A DNA stretch of 64,000 bases from positions 42,501 to 106,500 of the forward strand of contig CAJQUW010011257.1 in assembly GCA_907163375.1 (NCBI GenBank), given 5' to 3'. The notes under the pieces were generated by a model that saw nothing but the letters and a program-made list of their open reading frames with translations, had not been told where the DNA came from and searched no databases. This document shows positions 49,501-62,707 of this stretch, one piece after another. The translations under genes were made by a program, and so were the position numbers. This stretch comes from Prostheceraeus crozeri. Taxonomy: Eukaryota > Platyhelminthes > Polycladida > Euryleptidae. Position 1 is the first letter of the stretch. Every line of letters begins with the position of its first letter.

Positions 49501-52500
49501 TTAATATTTTTTTTCATTTTGATCCTACAGGATTTTCTGTATTCGATCATGATAAATTCAAATCAATCTAACAAAGTTTTCTTCATGAAAAATTAGTTTA
49601 AGAAAGTGCTGCAAAAGCCTGTCCCAGGCATAACTATTCCATCTTCGGGAAGAAGTTTCGCTGTGATCTGATTAAACTATAGTAATAACGTAATGTATCA
49701 TGAGAAAATGCAAGAACCGCACTTTAAGCCAGACTACAATTTAGGATAGCATTTTTGAAATAAGAATTGTCTATCTCACATTCACCAACTGCTGCTTAAG
49801 TCACAGAGTTAGTAAAAAACGTGTCATACAAAAAATAAATTGTGTGAATATCATTTTGTATTCAGCACAGTCCACTTGTTTATCTGTAACATCAACATCG
49901 ATTGTCATTACGTTTTCATTATCTTTAAGAGCAAATTTAAGAGCTTACGAGGAAAGTCGCACTTCTGTCTGCGGTTGGATGATTTTTTTCCTTAAAGTGC
50001 AATCATAATCATAAAAATGACAAATCTCATTTTGATTTTCTAAATGAATGTTGGATCATTATGTTATTGAGTGTACCAAACTCGGAAGTACATGGATCTG
50101 CACAAACAAATAGAATTTTGTGATGTTTGATGTTTCGTAACTCGCAATACGATTAGAAACACAACTTAAGAATTGTCGCTTTACTGACGTTGGGTGACAA
50201 TCTAAATATAAAATTTGATAAGAAGCCTGTGCGCGAATTTAGTCAGAAAATGTCAGTAGTTCTCCCACTAGAAGATTAAGTAGCACAGATAGGGAGAGAA
50301 TCGAGACTTTTGTGTGCAGGGACTTTTGTTCAGATCGAAATGCATTATATGGTTATATAGAAAATAGAAAATATTTAATCGATTTATCCTGATGAAATGA
50401 TAAATCCACAAATTGAAGGATCGATTAATTGTAGTCAGTTCTGCTACTAATCATTTTGAGTCTTTCATATAATTTTGTACCCCTACGGACTTCTTGATTG
50501 TCATTGTTACTGATTTACATTATTATTTGTACGTAATATTCTGGTAAATAAAATATTACTATTATTTCGTAAGTAATTTTCGTATCGTGCAGTATGTGGA
50601 CATCTTTATTTTTGAAAGTGCAAAGTGTCTGACTGAAAGAATAATTATGAATGAATTAACTATCTGATTCCTTTCATCATTTGTCCGCTGTTGCTGACTA
50701 TATCGCCAGTTTTACTTTCATCTCTACTAGTTATAATTAAACCCAAGAAATATTGCCTACATCAAGCTTTACCAATCTAATCTGATGAAATGAGGAAATT
50801 ATCAATTAATGTTCCCCTCAGTTTGAACTACTTGGTATAATGATGAGTTCCGCTATATTCAGTGGGAAAGTTGTAAATTATCAATCAGATAACTCGCAAT
50901 CACTCATAGATTTATAATCAGATCGCAGTTACATGCATTTTTGAACTTTAAGCCAAAAATAGCATATTTCAAAGAGCCACTCTGATCAACACGTATCAAA
51001 ACGGAACATGAATATTCATGATCAGTGATGCAAAGGTTGATTCCATTCATAACAAGTGTACTTATCTTTTTCCGGGTACAATGACGTAAGTTAAAAACGG
51101 ACGCGGCAACATCTTATTCTATTATCGCACTGATGACAAAGATGCATACTGTATTTGCTTGTATAATTTCCCAGTGATTGATTGAGTATTTCTACTACTA
51201 TAAGAGGTGGGCCGTCATCATGATTTTACATGCACACCGCACTTTTGCTGATTGAACTTTCTCACTTTTATACAGCGGTAGCCTGATACAATGCGTGTGC
51301 AATTGTCATTTTGCTAATTCCGAATTTCATTCAAAGTTGAAACTGTTGATTTGATAAGGTTGAAAACATTCAATGAAAAAATTGATTGTGACGCAATAAA
51401 TACCAAGATATTAAAATTCGCTTGAAATATTCTTCCCATAGCTTTACTTAAATAACTGTTGGAAGTAGAAGAAAATCCTACGTCCAACTTAAATTTAGTT
51501 ATTCTGCTTGAGCTCAGTCAGTCTCAGACGCAGACAGATTTTCCAAAGAGATGATAGATCACTGTTCTCAAGTGCTTTGGTCGGCGTTCAATCGAGATGA
51601 GCTGATGTTTCATATACTCCAATTTATTTGAAGTTTGGCGATTATTTGAGTCAATGGGGTATGTCAAAAGTTAAAAACTTACATTGACCATGATGATTAG
51701 TAAACTCATCAGATGTTGAATCGCTGATGCCAATAGAAGCCAGTGTGCAAGATTCATTGCCATACTTGAATTTTGAATATTGCTGTTCAGAATACTAAAG
51801 CGCATAGATACAGTGTGTTCTCAGATGGAATTTTGCAATCAAATATCACAATGCAATAAAAGTCTTCTAAATGGTCAATTCTAAATCCACTGCAAATAGA
51901 GTCTGTCTATCATACTTTTTTGCAATAAAAATGGTATGACTGCAATGACAGAGAAGGAAATAAAAAGCACATAAATGCTATTTAGAGAAGTATGTGTACA
52001 TCCTGAAGGAGGGTTCATTTATGACGATGATCAAATAGATGCCAGGAGCAATTGATCGATTTATTTGTTTAGAGCGTAAGCCGTCTGGCCAATTTCGTAT
52101 ATTCTCGGTTGCTTCGGCTAATTAGTTTGCCTTTATGATCATTTAGCTATATATCGAATGCAATCGCTATATAGCTATCGCGGGACATAATTTCCTAACC
52201 TTCATAGCCGATATCTTAATAATACAACATATATTTCAATGTTTGGTATTCAAATTTCAATTATTTTTATCTCATCCGAGTTTATCTCCTTTCATCGCAA
52301 TCAAAACCTCGACAAAGGCGTCCAGAATTTGAATATCAAATTGAGCATAGGTATGCAAACTGTATCTGCTTTTTTGAAATACATACGCATAGCAAATGCT
52401 TTCTTTGTGCTCAGCTTACTGTAGCTTCATTTCTTATGTAATCCTGAGAGGCCTACACTGAAATGACAAGAGACATTTCCTTTTGTTCATGACATTTAGT

Positions 52501-53591
52501 TGTATTGAATTATATCAATCAATCACTTGTTTGATTACCAATAGTCAGGGGCGACTGGACAGAGACTGTGTTAGATACTGAATTGTAAGTAACAAACAAA
52601 TTTCAATGCGTGAGTGATACCGTTAGAGATTTGTTAGCATAACAGTGTTTCTGTGCGGTCGCCCTTATTACATTTGTAATCATTACATTGTAGAGATTGA
52701 TTATGTATGAACAAGTCCTTTAAAGTGAAAAAACAAATGTATGGCAATGTCGAGATGCACGGTGTGATACTCTTCCCGAGAAGCAATGGATGCAATCTAT
52801 CTAGAAAAATCACGCAAAAATCGAGAAAAAAATTATATTTATTTTATCACAGTTTCAAATTCTATTTTAAATCTGCGGATCTTGTTGAGTCGACAATTTT
52901 GTAGAAATTTACACCAGATTCTATGATCTTCTATTGCATTTTTGTATCTTCAAGCAATGTAGCACCTCATTGTTTCATTTTCGATGTCTGCATTCAGGAT
53001 GCAAATTCAAATTCAAATTCCTTTATGGATCTTCCGTAAACGCCCTTGCATAATCTAAGTATATGAAAGTTAGAACACTTTACATTGGAAAGCAAGCACT
53101 TAATAAGATGAATGAGATAGAGTCGAATCATCGTTAATAGCAATGTATAGGGAGGCGGTTGGAAGTTACGATCAATGATCAGAGGGATTATCAATATGAA
53201 TATATGTGCAAACTCACATGAAGTACACTACATGCCTTTAACGCTATCAAAATACATGCGCACAAGGACATGCAAGGTCTGTTATAGGTTTAAAAGAGCA
53301 TAGCATGACGCAGCACTGACGGAGAAAACTGATACATTCGCTTATGGATCAACTTACATCGAAGCACTTCTTTAGAACATGTGCAAGTAAAAATGTACAA
53401 TAACGAACAATCACAAAAAAGTCAACTGCTTGCTATGAGTATTTTAGGTCTTTGGTGGCATCTGCACTGCACCCTTCGACGTCGTGCTGTTTGAGTGCTC
53501 GACCAGGGCCTGCTCTTGTGCTGACAAACAAAAGAATGCAGGGAAATTACTTCGCTCTTTATTTGTTCATCGGTCCCATTTCGATACAGTG
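46503..53591. other. Long non-coding stretch, no gene recognised
   Basis: About 7 kb without a supportable gene. A pyrimidine-rich tract lies at 47641-47705. Short frames at 47300-47064 (minus), 52239-52424 and 52707-52904 (plus) have no recognisable domain. If the two receptor exons are joined, this is inside the long intron. Confidence 0.5.
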
Positions 53592-54652
53592 CCACATCAC
53601 AGAGCTGGAACCAGTCGAGATTTTTGTGACTCGACCCGACCGGCCGGTCACATGATTCGACTGGTATCAGACCGGCCGGTACAGCGTAACAGCCGTAACA
53701 GCGATGCATACTCGAATGCCTCACGCACGCTCGCATGTTTTATACAGAACTTCATAATCATAGACAAAGTCGCTACGTACATGCATGTACAGTTGGTAGG
53801 CCTAACTGATTATCAAGTGACTCGTTAAGAAAAATTCCTTTAACGTACTGCAGTAGAAGTGCTATACTAAGAGTCTAAATTGAGTACAACTGCGTGCGTA
53901 TTGTAAGAATTAGACAGTCAGGTGGATCTCATAAATGTGCACAAGTCATGTACATACACATCGCAAAAAGGAAAGAAGAATAGTATTCAGAACAATTATC
54001 ATTGAATGAAAACAAATACAAATATCTCTATAATTTGTCATACAGATATGAACAATAAGAAATTAGGCTCCCCAATTATAGTAATGATATTACCACAGTC
54101 TGTTGAGCGACGCTTCCTTCAGTGGTACCAGACAGTCGCTGGTGAAATACTGCTTCTTTTTGAAGACACAATAACACCATCAGTGCTGAAATGTCGCTAG
54201 CTCTCAGGAGAAAATGCAGGAATTAAATATATTTTTGTGGCTAGTTGACTCAAAGATGGAAATTCTGACTATTTTCCCTTCCATTACTCTAATGGATTCG
54301 TTGTTGGATTTGTGATGGCAGCGGCATGGTATTCCTCAAACTCAGACTGGAGTTTTTAATTATTGGGGATCTCAGTAGTTATTTGTACTGTGGGTCTGTT
54401 ACGCAATGAAGAGAATGGATCATGAAGAGAAAGAAGTTTGAAGGGTGTTGGTCGGGAGATGTCATCATCCAGCTGGGCCTGGATATTCTGGCTAATATAC
54501 TCAGTGACAAAAAGAATGAAACAAGTCCTGATATGAATACTTATGACTTAAACTTGGTTGTACTGTACGTTTGTTTGTTGTTTGTAAAAGGAGAACTCGA
54601 ATGCTTTATTCAAAAACATTTAATTTGATAATCATGATTTTATCAACTTAAG

Positions 54653-55658
54653 TTAGAAACGGGTGTGACCACCGCGAGCATCCAAACAGGCATCGATGCG
54701 TGGGGGCATGGATGAGCACAGTCGCTGGATGAATGCCAGGTCTAAGAGGTTCCACTGCTCGATCAGGATTCCACTGCTTCCACCCACTGCTGGTGGGTGG
54801 TTGTACCTCTCCCTCACTCTGCGACCAAGTTCATCCCAGCAGTGCTCGATGGGGGAGAGGTCGGGAGAACGTGAGGGTCATTCCAAGGTTGGGATTCCAC
54901 TGCTTGCTATCCTGTTAGAGACCACTGAAGCGCGATGGGGCCTTGCGTTGTCATCCTGAAAAATCAATTGATTCGATGTCACTGCTGGAACCACGACCGG
55001 TGTCACGATCTCGTCGGCATATCGCTGTCAATGTTCCTTTCACTACGATTGCTGGTGTTTTTCCATTGTGCCAGATACCGGCCCAAACCATGACACTACC
55101 GCCGCCGTACCGGTCGTGTTCTTTGACGCAACATGGAGCAAATCGTTCACTTGGCAAGCGATGAACACGGATCCGACCATCGTTGAAATCGAGAGTAAAC
55201 CTCGATTCATCAGTCCAGAGCACACGTTCCCACTAACTGTCACTCCACGACTGATGACCTTGACTCCACGTCACTCGTCTCCTTCGATGTTCCAGGCTTC
55301 AGCGGAATTCTCATAGCGGGTCGTCGAGACTGTATACCAGCTTCTCGCAATCTTCGATATGCAGTTCGAACGCTACAGTCAACGTTCCCAGCAACCTTCC
55401 AGTACACAATTAGCTTCGGGACGGACACAAATCTGTTTCTTTTAGCAGCTAAAACGTCCGCTTGGATGATACCCTTGGTCTTCCTGATCCGTTCTTCTTT
55501 TCCACATTTCTTTCTGCTTTCCAACGACACCACCACCTCCATACAACGACCCTTGAAATTTTCAATTCTTTCGCAACAGTTGTAGAACTTTGCCCACAAC
55601 GCATCATCCCAATTGCCATTCCTCTGGTAAAGTTATCGTGCGCCATTTCATAAGTCAA
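54653..55658 (-). pseudogene. Tc1-like transposase relic nested in the hAT
   Basis: Minus-strand pieces follow Tc1 order. The N-terminal paired helix-turn-helix is MAHDNFTRGMAIGMMRCGQS, then STTVAKELKISRVVVWRW. The second DNA-binding region is SVRTAYRRLREAGIQSRRPA. The first acidic block is MLWTDESRFTLDF and the next GGGSVMVWAGIWHNGKTPAI. Around 54900-54800 come WPSRSPDLSPIEH-like sequence and the Tc1 C-terminus, ending DARGGHTRF and a stop at 54655-54653. The parts are in different frames, so it is dead. Clear terminal inverted repeats were not found. Confidence 0.85.
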
Positions 55659-56154
55659 ACCTGGTCAGCAGTAGGTGGTGATTCTGTTCAACTTCTAGCT
55701 GTTACTGTGATCAATATCAAATTTTGAAATTTGATGGTCCTATATCATTTCCCTTATCATATGGAGTTCAATGGTGATACATAGAAAGCGAGATATCATC
55801 TCAAACCATAGAAAAAAATGAAACAAACTTCCATTCAAGTCAATGATAGTTGGTTTCATTATTTATGTCAGTGAGTATATATATTTTCCTTGCGAATGTC
55901 AGATGACTGCTACTTACATGGTGACGCCATGGAGGCTCAAATAATAATACTAACCACAAAATTAATCTCATAACTCTATCGAAAAAACAAACATGCAATA
56001 TAGAAGAAGTTTGAAAACCTACTTTCCTCATCGAGATGGGAAAGGAACTCTAGTCTGTTGTGCACACACAATGCATGAATCAAAGATGCTTGGTATACTG
56101 CTACTTAGTATTAATGAAGTTTGAATGAACTCTCCCTTGTCTGCGTTGAGTAAA

Positions 56155-56487
56155 TTAATCAAAACAATAAGTTGAAGAAGTTGCTTTACCAACGTCTTTA
56201 TAAACTCTTCTTCCAGACACTATATTATTTATAGAATGCGGATGTCTGAACGTCGGGTCTAGAACTTGTGCTACCTGGTGTATTATTGTGATGGAGGTCC
56301 AGAATTTTCTATCGAGGCCTGCCTGCACATTGTGAGCTAATTGTTTAATGTCATCGCAAGAAGATTCTTCTTGAAGAATTGCAATCATCCCACTCCTGAT
56401 CAAATAATAGCTTGGGATTTCATTCTGTAAAGTTGGCGTACTTGATGCCAAATTTCCAGAATATTTTCTAACAGCATGGCAGACCAT
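56155..56487 (-). pseudogene. hAT transposase fragment (Ac-type)
   Basis: The minus-strand frame contains DDIKQLAHNVQAGLDRKFWT, then QVAQVLDPTFRHPHS. This corresponds to the segment before the C-terminal dimerisation domain, where hAT transposases have an A..LDPRFK-like motif. The fragment at 60.6-61.0 kb has the same order with LVTVLDPTFRNPET, so the two come from related elements. The zinc finger, catalytic residues and dimerisation domain were not found. It sits inside the element bounded by the CCACATCA duplication. Confidence 0.68.
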
Positions 56488-56760
56488 GAAATCAAACGAT
56501 ATGCCATGTTGTTTTTCTTTAAAATTGTTCGAATTTGCTCAAAAGACTCATAAAAAGGAATGGAGAATTTCATAAAATGATCTCCACTGGCTGATTTGAA
56601 ACTGACATCAAGTAAGTGACAACAGGTAAAAGGAGCTTAAGTTGAACAGATAAAAATCCTTTTCAGATACAAATTCAAAAAAGTAAAATTAACCGGTCTT
56701 GACCGGCCGTTCAGAGACTTGACCCGTACCCGACCGACCGGTTCCTACTCTACCACATCA

Positions 56761-59700
56761 GCGTCTGACTGTCAGCATAGATGCGAGTATTCGGGCCTAG
56801 GCGATCTTTCAACTGGTTGACTTCAATGACTCATTTTTCTATTGCAATTACCAAGGTCGTAAAATTTGCAATCAAGGCCAAATACTTCAATCATAGAATA
56901 GTAACGTTTTCAGAATGGAATTGCGATTCACATGGAATTTTGATTAACGAGGCTCAACTGCATCTCTCATAAGCTAATTTAAAGCCTTTCCATTGTTGTC
57001 ATTTTCTTTTGAGATTTTGCAACATGATGACCTAAATGTATGACTGCCATCTTTAATGTTCATTGATTCTCTTTATAAACCATGTTTTCTTCTGAAATGA
57101 TTTCTGGAAATCAGATAAACATCTTTTAGTTGTCAATAATTCTTTCGAATAAACGATCTCAGGTGTTCTTGAATCATGCGACATGATACAATCAAACTAT
57201 AGTTGTGGGTTAATACAATACTCAACTGCTTCCTTCATAATTCATGTGATGCTGCAATAATTTTGCGTTGTTCGTTCATGAAACATTTCAAATACATACT
57301 TTATGAATTCTTACTTTGTTGTCCAACCCAGCATAGCATGCTTCCTCTAAATGCGCAGTCAAGCTTCATGTTGACAAATGATAAAATTGATATCATCTGT
57401 CAAAAGTTTTAACAAATTATCTTTCACTCTTTCGGGAATTCCTTTTGGGACGAATTTAAGCTCATATCAACTTTATCTTCTTTCATGAGATTGACGAAGA
57501 CATTAAGATAAATGATGGACCTATCTTCATATCTTAGAACGTTTGATGCAATTAGTTTCTGCAGTGAGTCAGCTGCTAGTTGTAGCTATCATCATCATTC
57601 CTTTTGTTGAAAATGGACGCAGTGGCAAGATTTCAAAAGCATACAAAAACGTAGCCCCTGTGTAGTGCTGACTGCTGGCGTTATACGATCAAGTACGATC
57701 GTAGTCAACAGATGTTTCACATTGTCATTGTGGGACAATGCCAATATTTAAAGTAATTGGAAAATACCGACAACGAATTTCTCGATAACATTGTGAGCCT
57801 GCATTCCCAGCTTATGCATTTCTCGAAAAAACCAATGTTAGGTAGAAACTAGACATACAAAGCTGAGGAACGAAAATTGAACTGCGTGCAATGAGGACAT
57901 CCCTGCAAGCCTGATGCCCGCCATGTGCGGCACGGGCCGCACCCCAGTATATCAGTTCTGATCATAGCCATCTTACTCCCAACTCAGTAACTTCGCATAC
58001 GTACTTTCGAGGTACTGCTCACGTTGATTCAATAAACGCAATATGAAGAGAAAATTCTTTTCAAAGCTCCATTTCAAATTATTTAGATATTTTCTTTTCC
58101 TTCATGTGGTCTGTTTCCTGTAGAAGACTGTGAAGAGAATACTGCAAATTTTCGTAGAAGAATTAATTCTTCAAAAAAGCGACCTGATATTTCCCAAAGT
58201 GCAGCACTTTTATATTTTTCATATATGTAGAATTTCACACTGAACTGAAATTAATCAGAAATTCCTCCCGTTCAACCATTTCATAACAAACATACCCAGC
58301 ATATCTAATTACCGGTATACAATTTAATCAAGGTGTGTATCTGAAATTTTCAATTCTTCAAAATAACTAATATTCGGCCTTTCATGATGTTACTAAAATA
58401 TGGCCATGTACTTGTTAATCAGTTATTTTCAGGATCAGCAGACTTTTAAGGTCACATTTTCAGAGCCAATAAAACTATTCATCGAATTAAGCTGTACACT
58501 GAATTCAATTCAAAGTAGAATGGAAGTTATGGAACAACGATAAAATTTTGGCGGCATTCCTATGTGACTACGAAGTTTTTTATATTGCGAAGAATGACGC
58601 ATTTATGCATTTGTATATAAGTTCAACGTTGATATTTTCGGTCAGTGGTATGTACTTACTACTACGCATTGTAGGATATCAACAGCATGATAAATTATCA
58701 CTAAGTTGCGTATAGATTCACATTTCTATTATATCAAATATGAAATTGAAGATAAATGTTTTACATGTACATTGAAAGCAACCTACGTGGCACGGTCGGC
58801 AGCGTCCGTTTAGAATTCAATCTATATTTATTTCTGTCTCTGATCACATATTGATTTGGATTTGCATGCAAAGACTTGCAAATGGCCTCAATTTCAAGAC
58901 CCGACCTGTTAATTTAGGCTAACTGTGTCCCGTAATGCATCAGAAATATATTGTATACACCGCACTAGCTGTGGAAGATGTACATGCATGTGTGCATTTA
59001 TGTTTGATTTTTCTTAATATAAAAGAACTTAATGAATCTGTACTAGATTTTCATCACAAACTAAAAATTGTCTGCAATGCTGCATATGAATTATGAGAGT
59101 AGGCCCAGATATCCAAATGACAGGAATAATAATTGCTATTGATCATATCAAATTAACTAAGGTCAAGTTCAAATTATTGGAGAGACGGAAAAGATACCAC
59201 AAAAATGATGCCCAAACAATATTATCGATGTTTCCTTCTAAATTTGCCCTCCAATGGCTATGATTTTGAGACTCCTGATTTTTTTGTATATACTTTAACA
59301 CGAAGAAATATTCGACTTCAATAATTCACATTCATAGGTTTGTATTATTTTATCGTATATAGATCACGATGAGGACAGGACTTCTTTGATTCGCCAGCTT
59401 GTGTGCGAGAACCCAACTGTGCATTTACATTAGCCTCAACTCCTATAGATTTGCACCAAGGCAATTCCTTGGAATGCAATCTGATTTACTGACTTCCACA
59501 TCTTCACAATTAAATGCAAGTGGATCTTAGACCCGACCCGGGTCCGTTTGTGTTTGAAAGTATCCGGCCCGACCCCAACCCGGCCTACTTACAAATCTGT
59601 GAACACGCATCTTCTCTTCAGCTAACATGACAGACAAGTCGTTTTGCTTATCAAAAAATACAAATTCATATTTAGAATAGAATAGAAATCCACATATTTG

Positions 59701-60262
59701 AAGATACTGAGAATCACAAACTTTAATTTAATTTTAATTTACCATCATGTACAAATAATTTAACAGATAGCAATACAATGCCAAACATATTCTTATTGAA
59801 GGGGTGGGTCAATTTTGATAACTTTCTACAAAGGCATAATTCACTGTCTTTGAATTTTTATGAAACTAGAGTAGGCTTCAAACAAGTCTTCATTGACACA
59901 TGATGTCAACATAAAGACTGCAGATTTTTCAAATGAAAATGGGCTGACTGCATAATCTATCCGTGAACTCTTCTATAATGCATGGATTTTAATATAGGTT
60001 GAAAACGATTTACCGTAGTAGCTTAAAACGTGTCACTCAATTCATTAATTGAAAGCAAAGTTCAATTTCTAAAAACTTTATACCATCCGAAAGGTGTTAA
60101 TTTTGAGGTGTCATTTGATTGTTAAGCTTGAAAGACTTTTCATGTTATGTCCGGTCAGTTGTGGTCAGTAGACTAAGATAGCAAAATTTTGATATTTAGG
60201 AGGGAGAAAATCGCCCTTCCAACTCGTGTCATCAATGCACTTAATAGTCCGGTATGGATAGG
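56761..60262. other. Non-coding; one GC-rich patch
   Basis: No gene was recognised. At about 59530-59585 the sequence is GACCCGACCCGGGTCCG and then CCGGCCCGACCCCAACCCGG, a GC-rich patch like hAT-Ac subterminal DNA. On the minus strand it is preceded by CAGATTTGTAAGTAGGCCGG, comparable with the patch at 20027. A short GC-rich stretch near 57915-57945 is unassigned. Confidence 0.45.
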
Positions 60263-60270
60263 GTTAGCAC

Positions 60271-60962
60271 CAGAGATGGAACCGGTTTACCGGTAATACC
60301 GGTAGCAGTATTTCCGGCCAGGTGCCAGTATCGGCAGCATAGAGCACCACCGATACATTCTGTCAAATAAGCAATAAACATACTTATTGTCGCACTTAGT
60401 CAGTCATTCAATGATGATTGAATATTCCGCAAAAAAAGCCAAGAATATGCATGTCACGAATACTATTGCAGAATGAATGAAATTGCAAGTCGATAATTTA
60501 ATATATATATAATACAAGCTTTTAATATCGATAATATAAGCTTTTGCTTTCATTATTATTGATTTAAACATACCAATTTCAGATTAAATGAACAGGACCA
60601 ATCTTGGCATATGGAAATAGCAAAATGTTTAAATACTTGTATAACTTATATAATCACTATGGTTATAGGCGGTTTTGATGCAGTGGAACAGGCTAAATCG
60701 CGACTCTATAGAACGTTATTCCAACGTATTATGGAATTGTTGACTTCTTCAGTGATGATGAGTAAAATCTTTGAAAAAGAATATGCGCAAAGAAATGAAC
60801 GAAAAATATTGGCCTATAGTAACACCAGTTGCAAAACTCGTCACTGTATTAGATCCCACATTTCGCAATCCGGAAACATTAATCAGTGATGAAAAAGAGC
60901 GAAAAGAAATTTTGAAAGATGCAAAAAAGTGCTCTGAAAATTCTTATCAATTTGGAAAATAA
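60271..60962 (+). mobile_element. hAT-Ac-like element fragment with transposase remnant
   Basis: The left end CAGAGATGGAACCGGTTTAC continues with CGGTAATACCGGTAGC, matching the CAGAG--GGAACC-GT start of the element at 53600. Downstream, plus-strand frames at about 60611-60962 contain MKKNMRKEMNEKYWP and LVTVLDPTFRNPET, like the remnant at 56487-56155. No right end or duplicate of the preceding GTTAGCAC was found, so it is truncated. Confidence 0.62.
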
Positions 60963-62707
60963 AAGTAAAAAGTGTCCTATTTTAAGGGATTGATTTCAAT
61001 CAATAAATAAATCAGCATCCAAATCAGGTAAACTTGACTGGAAGAGGCAATTGTGTATGTATCTCTAGGAATAAAAATTCCGTTGTTTTGGAAGGTAAGC
61101 AAAAGATCATACCTGATTCTATACCGAGTCGCTCGCAAAGTGCTGGTGATTCAAGCGTCAAGCTCGCAAAGTGATGCGGGATTGACTTTGAACGCTCCAC
61201 GACACCGCTTGAAATCAACCATCTCGAGTTGGTCACTCTCAATAGTGCTTTAAAAGCAGGATTATGGTAATTAACAATTTTTACATTCAGAATTTTTACG
61301 ATTTTTGAATAAATTGAATATTAGTTCAATCCTCCATTTTACATCAGCAATATTGATGCATGCATGTGCAGTACATAGAGAATTGTGATGGAAGAATTTT
61401 CATATTTTAGTGCTGATCATCCTATTTTCACTAATACGTTCTATGCCTACCATTAATTCTACACTATTACATGAAAATTGAATCAAATAATGACAATCGT
61501 TTTATTGCACAACTTGCACCAACTAATGCCGCTAGCTACATGAAGTTAACATTTCATTCAAGCTGATATGCAAACAATAGGTGCTGAGGGACATGTTGTC
61601 TCAATTTTTCCACTTGGCAAAATTTACGGTAGAAATATCGGAATCGGTGACGAAAAATGCTATCGATTCCACCTCTGGTTAGCAGGGTGGACAAAGCGGC
61701 TGAACATTGGATTTCGTAGCTGCCACAGCTTGAATGGGCTAGCTGAGGGCTCAACGCTTCCTGACTTTGTCAGTTGGTGTATTAAATACTATTTCAAATA
61801 ACTTTCATTACAATTTTGCAGATAATTGTAAAGGAGGAATGATTGATTCGACGTTTTTATGTTCACCAAGCTTTTCATAAGCTTATTATAGCTAATCAAG
61901 CATGCCTGCAATAACATATCTCAGTGTCATGCATGTACCAAACGTGCTATAGTTCTAATCATTCGGACAGGAATGCTTTATCAAGGCTAGCAGATTCTTG
62001 GAGGACATGTGTAGGCCTGCATGTTTATTTAGCAGTTTTGGCATGCGTAATTGGATCGACAGGCAAAGTAGAATTGGAGCTAGATGTGCTTAATGCTTAT
62101 TGCCTTGACTGAGGATTCATGCAGAGATTTTGCGCAGAGGATCGCGGCTGGTTTTCATGGGCACAACAACTGATAATGAGTGCGCTTTCCTGCTCCTATG
62201 AATCAAGTGAAGAGCCATCAATCCGGTCAGCAACCAAGAAAAATGCAAAAAGTTCGAGCATCAAAGCACGATGGAAGTCATGAGATGCAAAGGCAGGCTA
62301 GGTATGTTTACAAGCAGTTGACGTTGCCACCTAGTGCTACGAATGTCCATGCGTGCGGCATGTGTACTGCAATCATGCGCATTCAGTGCATGCTCATATA
62401 AACTGAATTCATGTGGCCTAAAATGTGTTAATTTTACTAAATGAATATGTCTTTTTACTTTTTAATGGTCTCACTTAATTGAATGCATCATTCAGAAACG
62501 ATGACATTATTAGTTTGGTTAGATTTGTATAATTTTCAAAAAATAGATCAGGCCGTATTAACAACCCCTATTTTGTGCTCAGCATTTTAAGGGTTACGGT
62601 ATCCCAATACTGCAGTGTGAAGCACTAAGTGAGCTTACTACCGGAACTGAAAAATACCAAAGGATCAACTTAAATCGAATCATGGATTCTTCAGAATTGC
62701 CGCTTAC
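60963..62707. other. Non-coding, no gene recognised
   Basis: Frames at 61568-61801 (plus) and 61754-61554 (minus) overlap each other and have no domain I recognise. Nothing else is supportable. Confidence 0.45.

Larger units (their letters stand above)
53600..56752 (-). mobile_element. hAT-Ac-type transposon with perfect 8-bp target duplication
   Basis: The left end is CAGAGCTGGAACCAGTCG. The right end, read inward, is TAGAGTAGGAACCGGTCG. Exact CCACATCA lies at 53592-53599 and 56753-56760. Both subterminal regions are rich in CCGGCCGG/CCGACCGACCGG words, in contrast to the AT-rich surroundings. A hAT transposase remnant lies on the minus strand at 56487-56155, and a Tc1 relic occupies 55658-54653. 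The total is 3,153 bp including the nested element. Confidence 0.9.
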
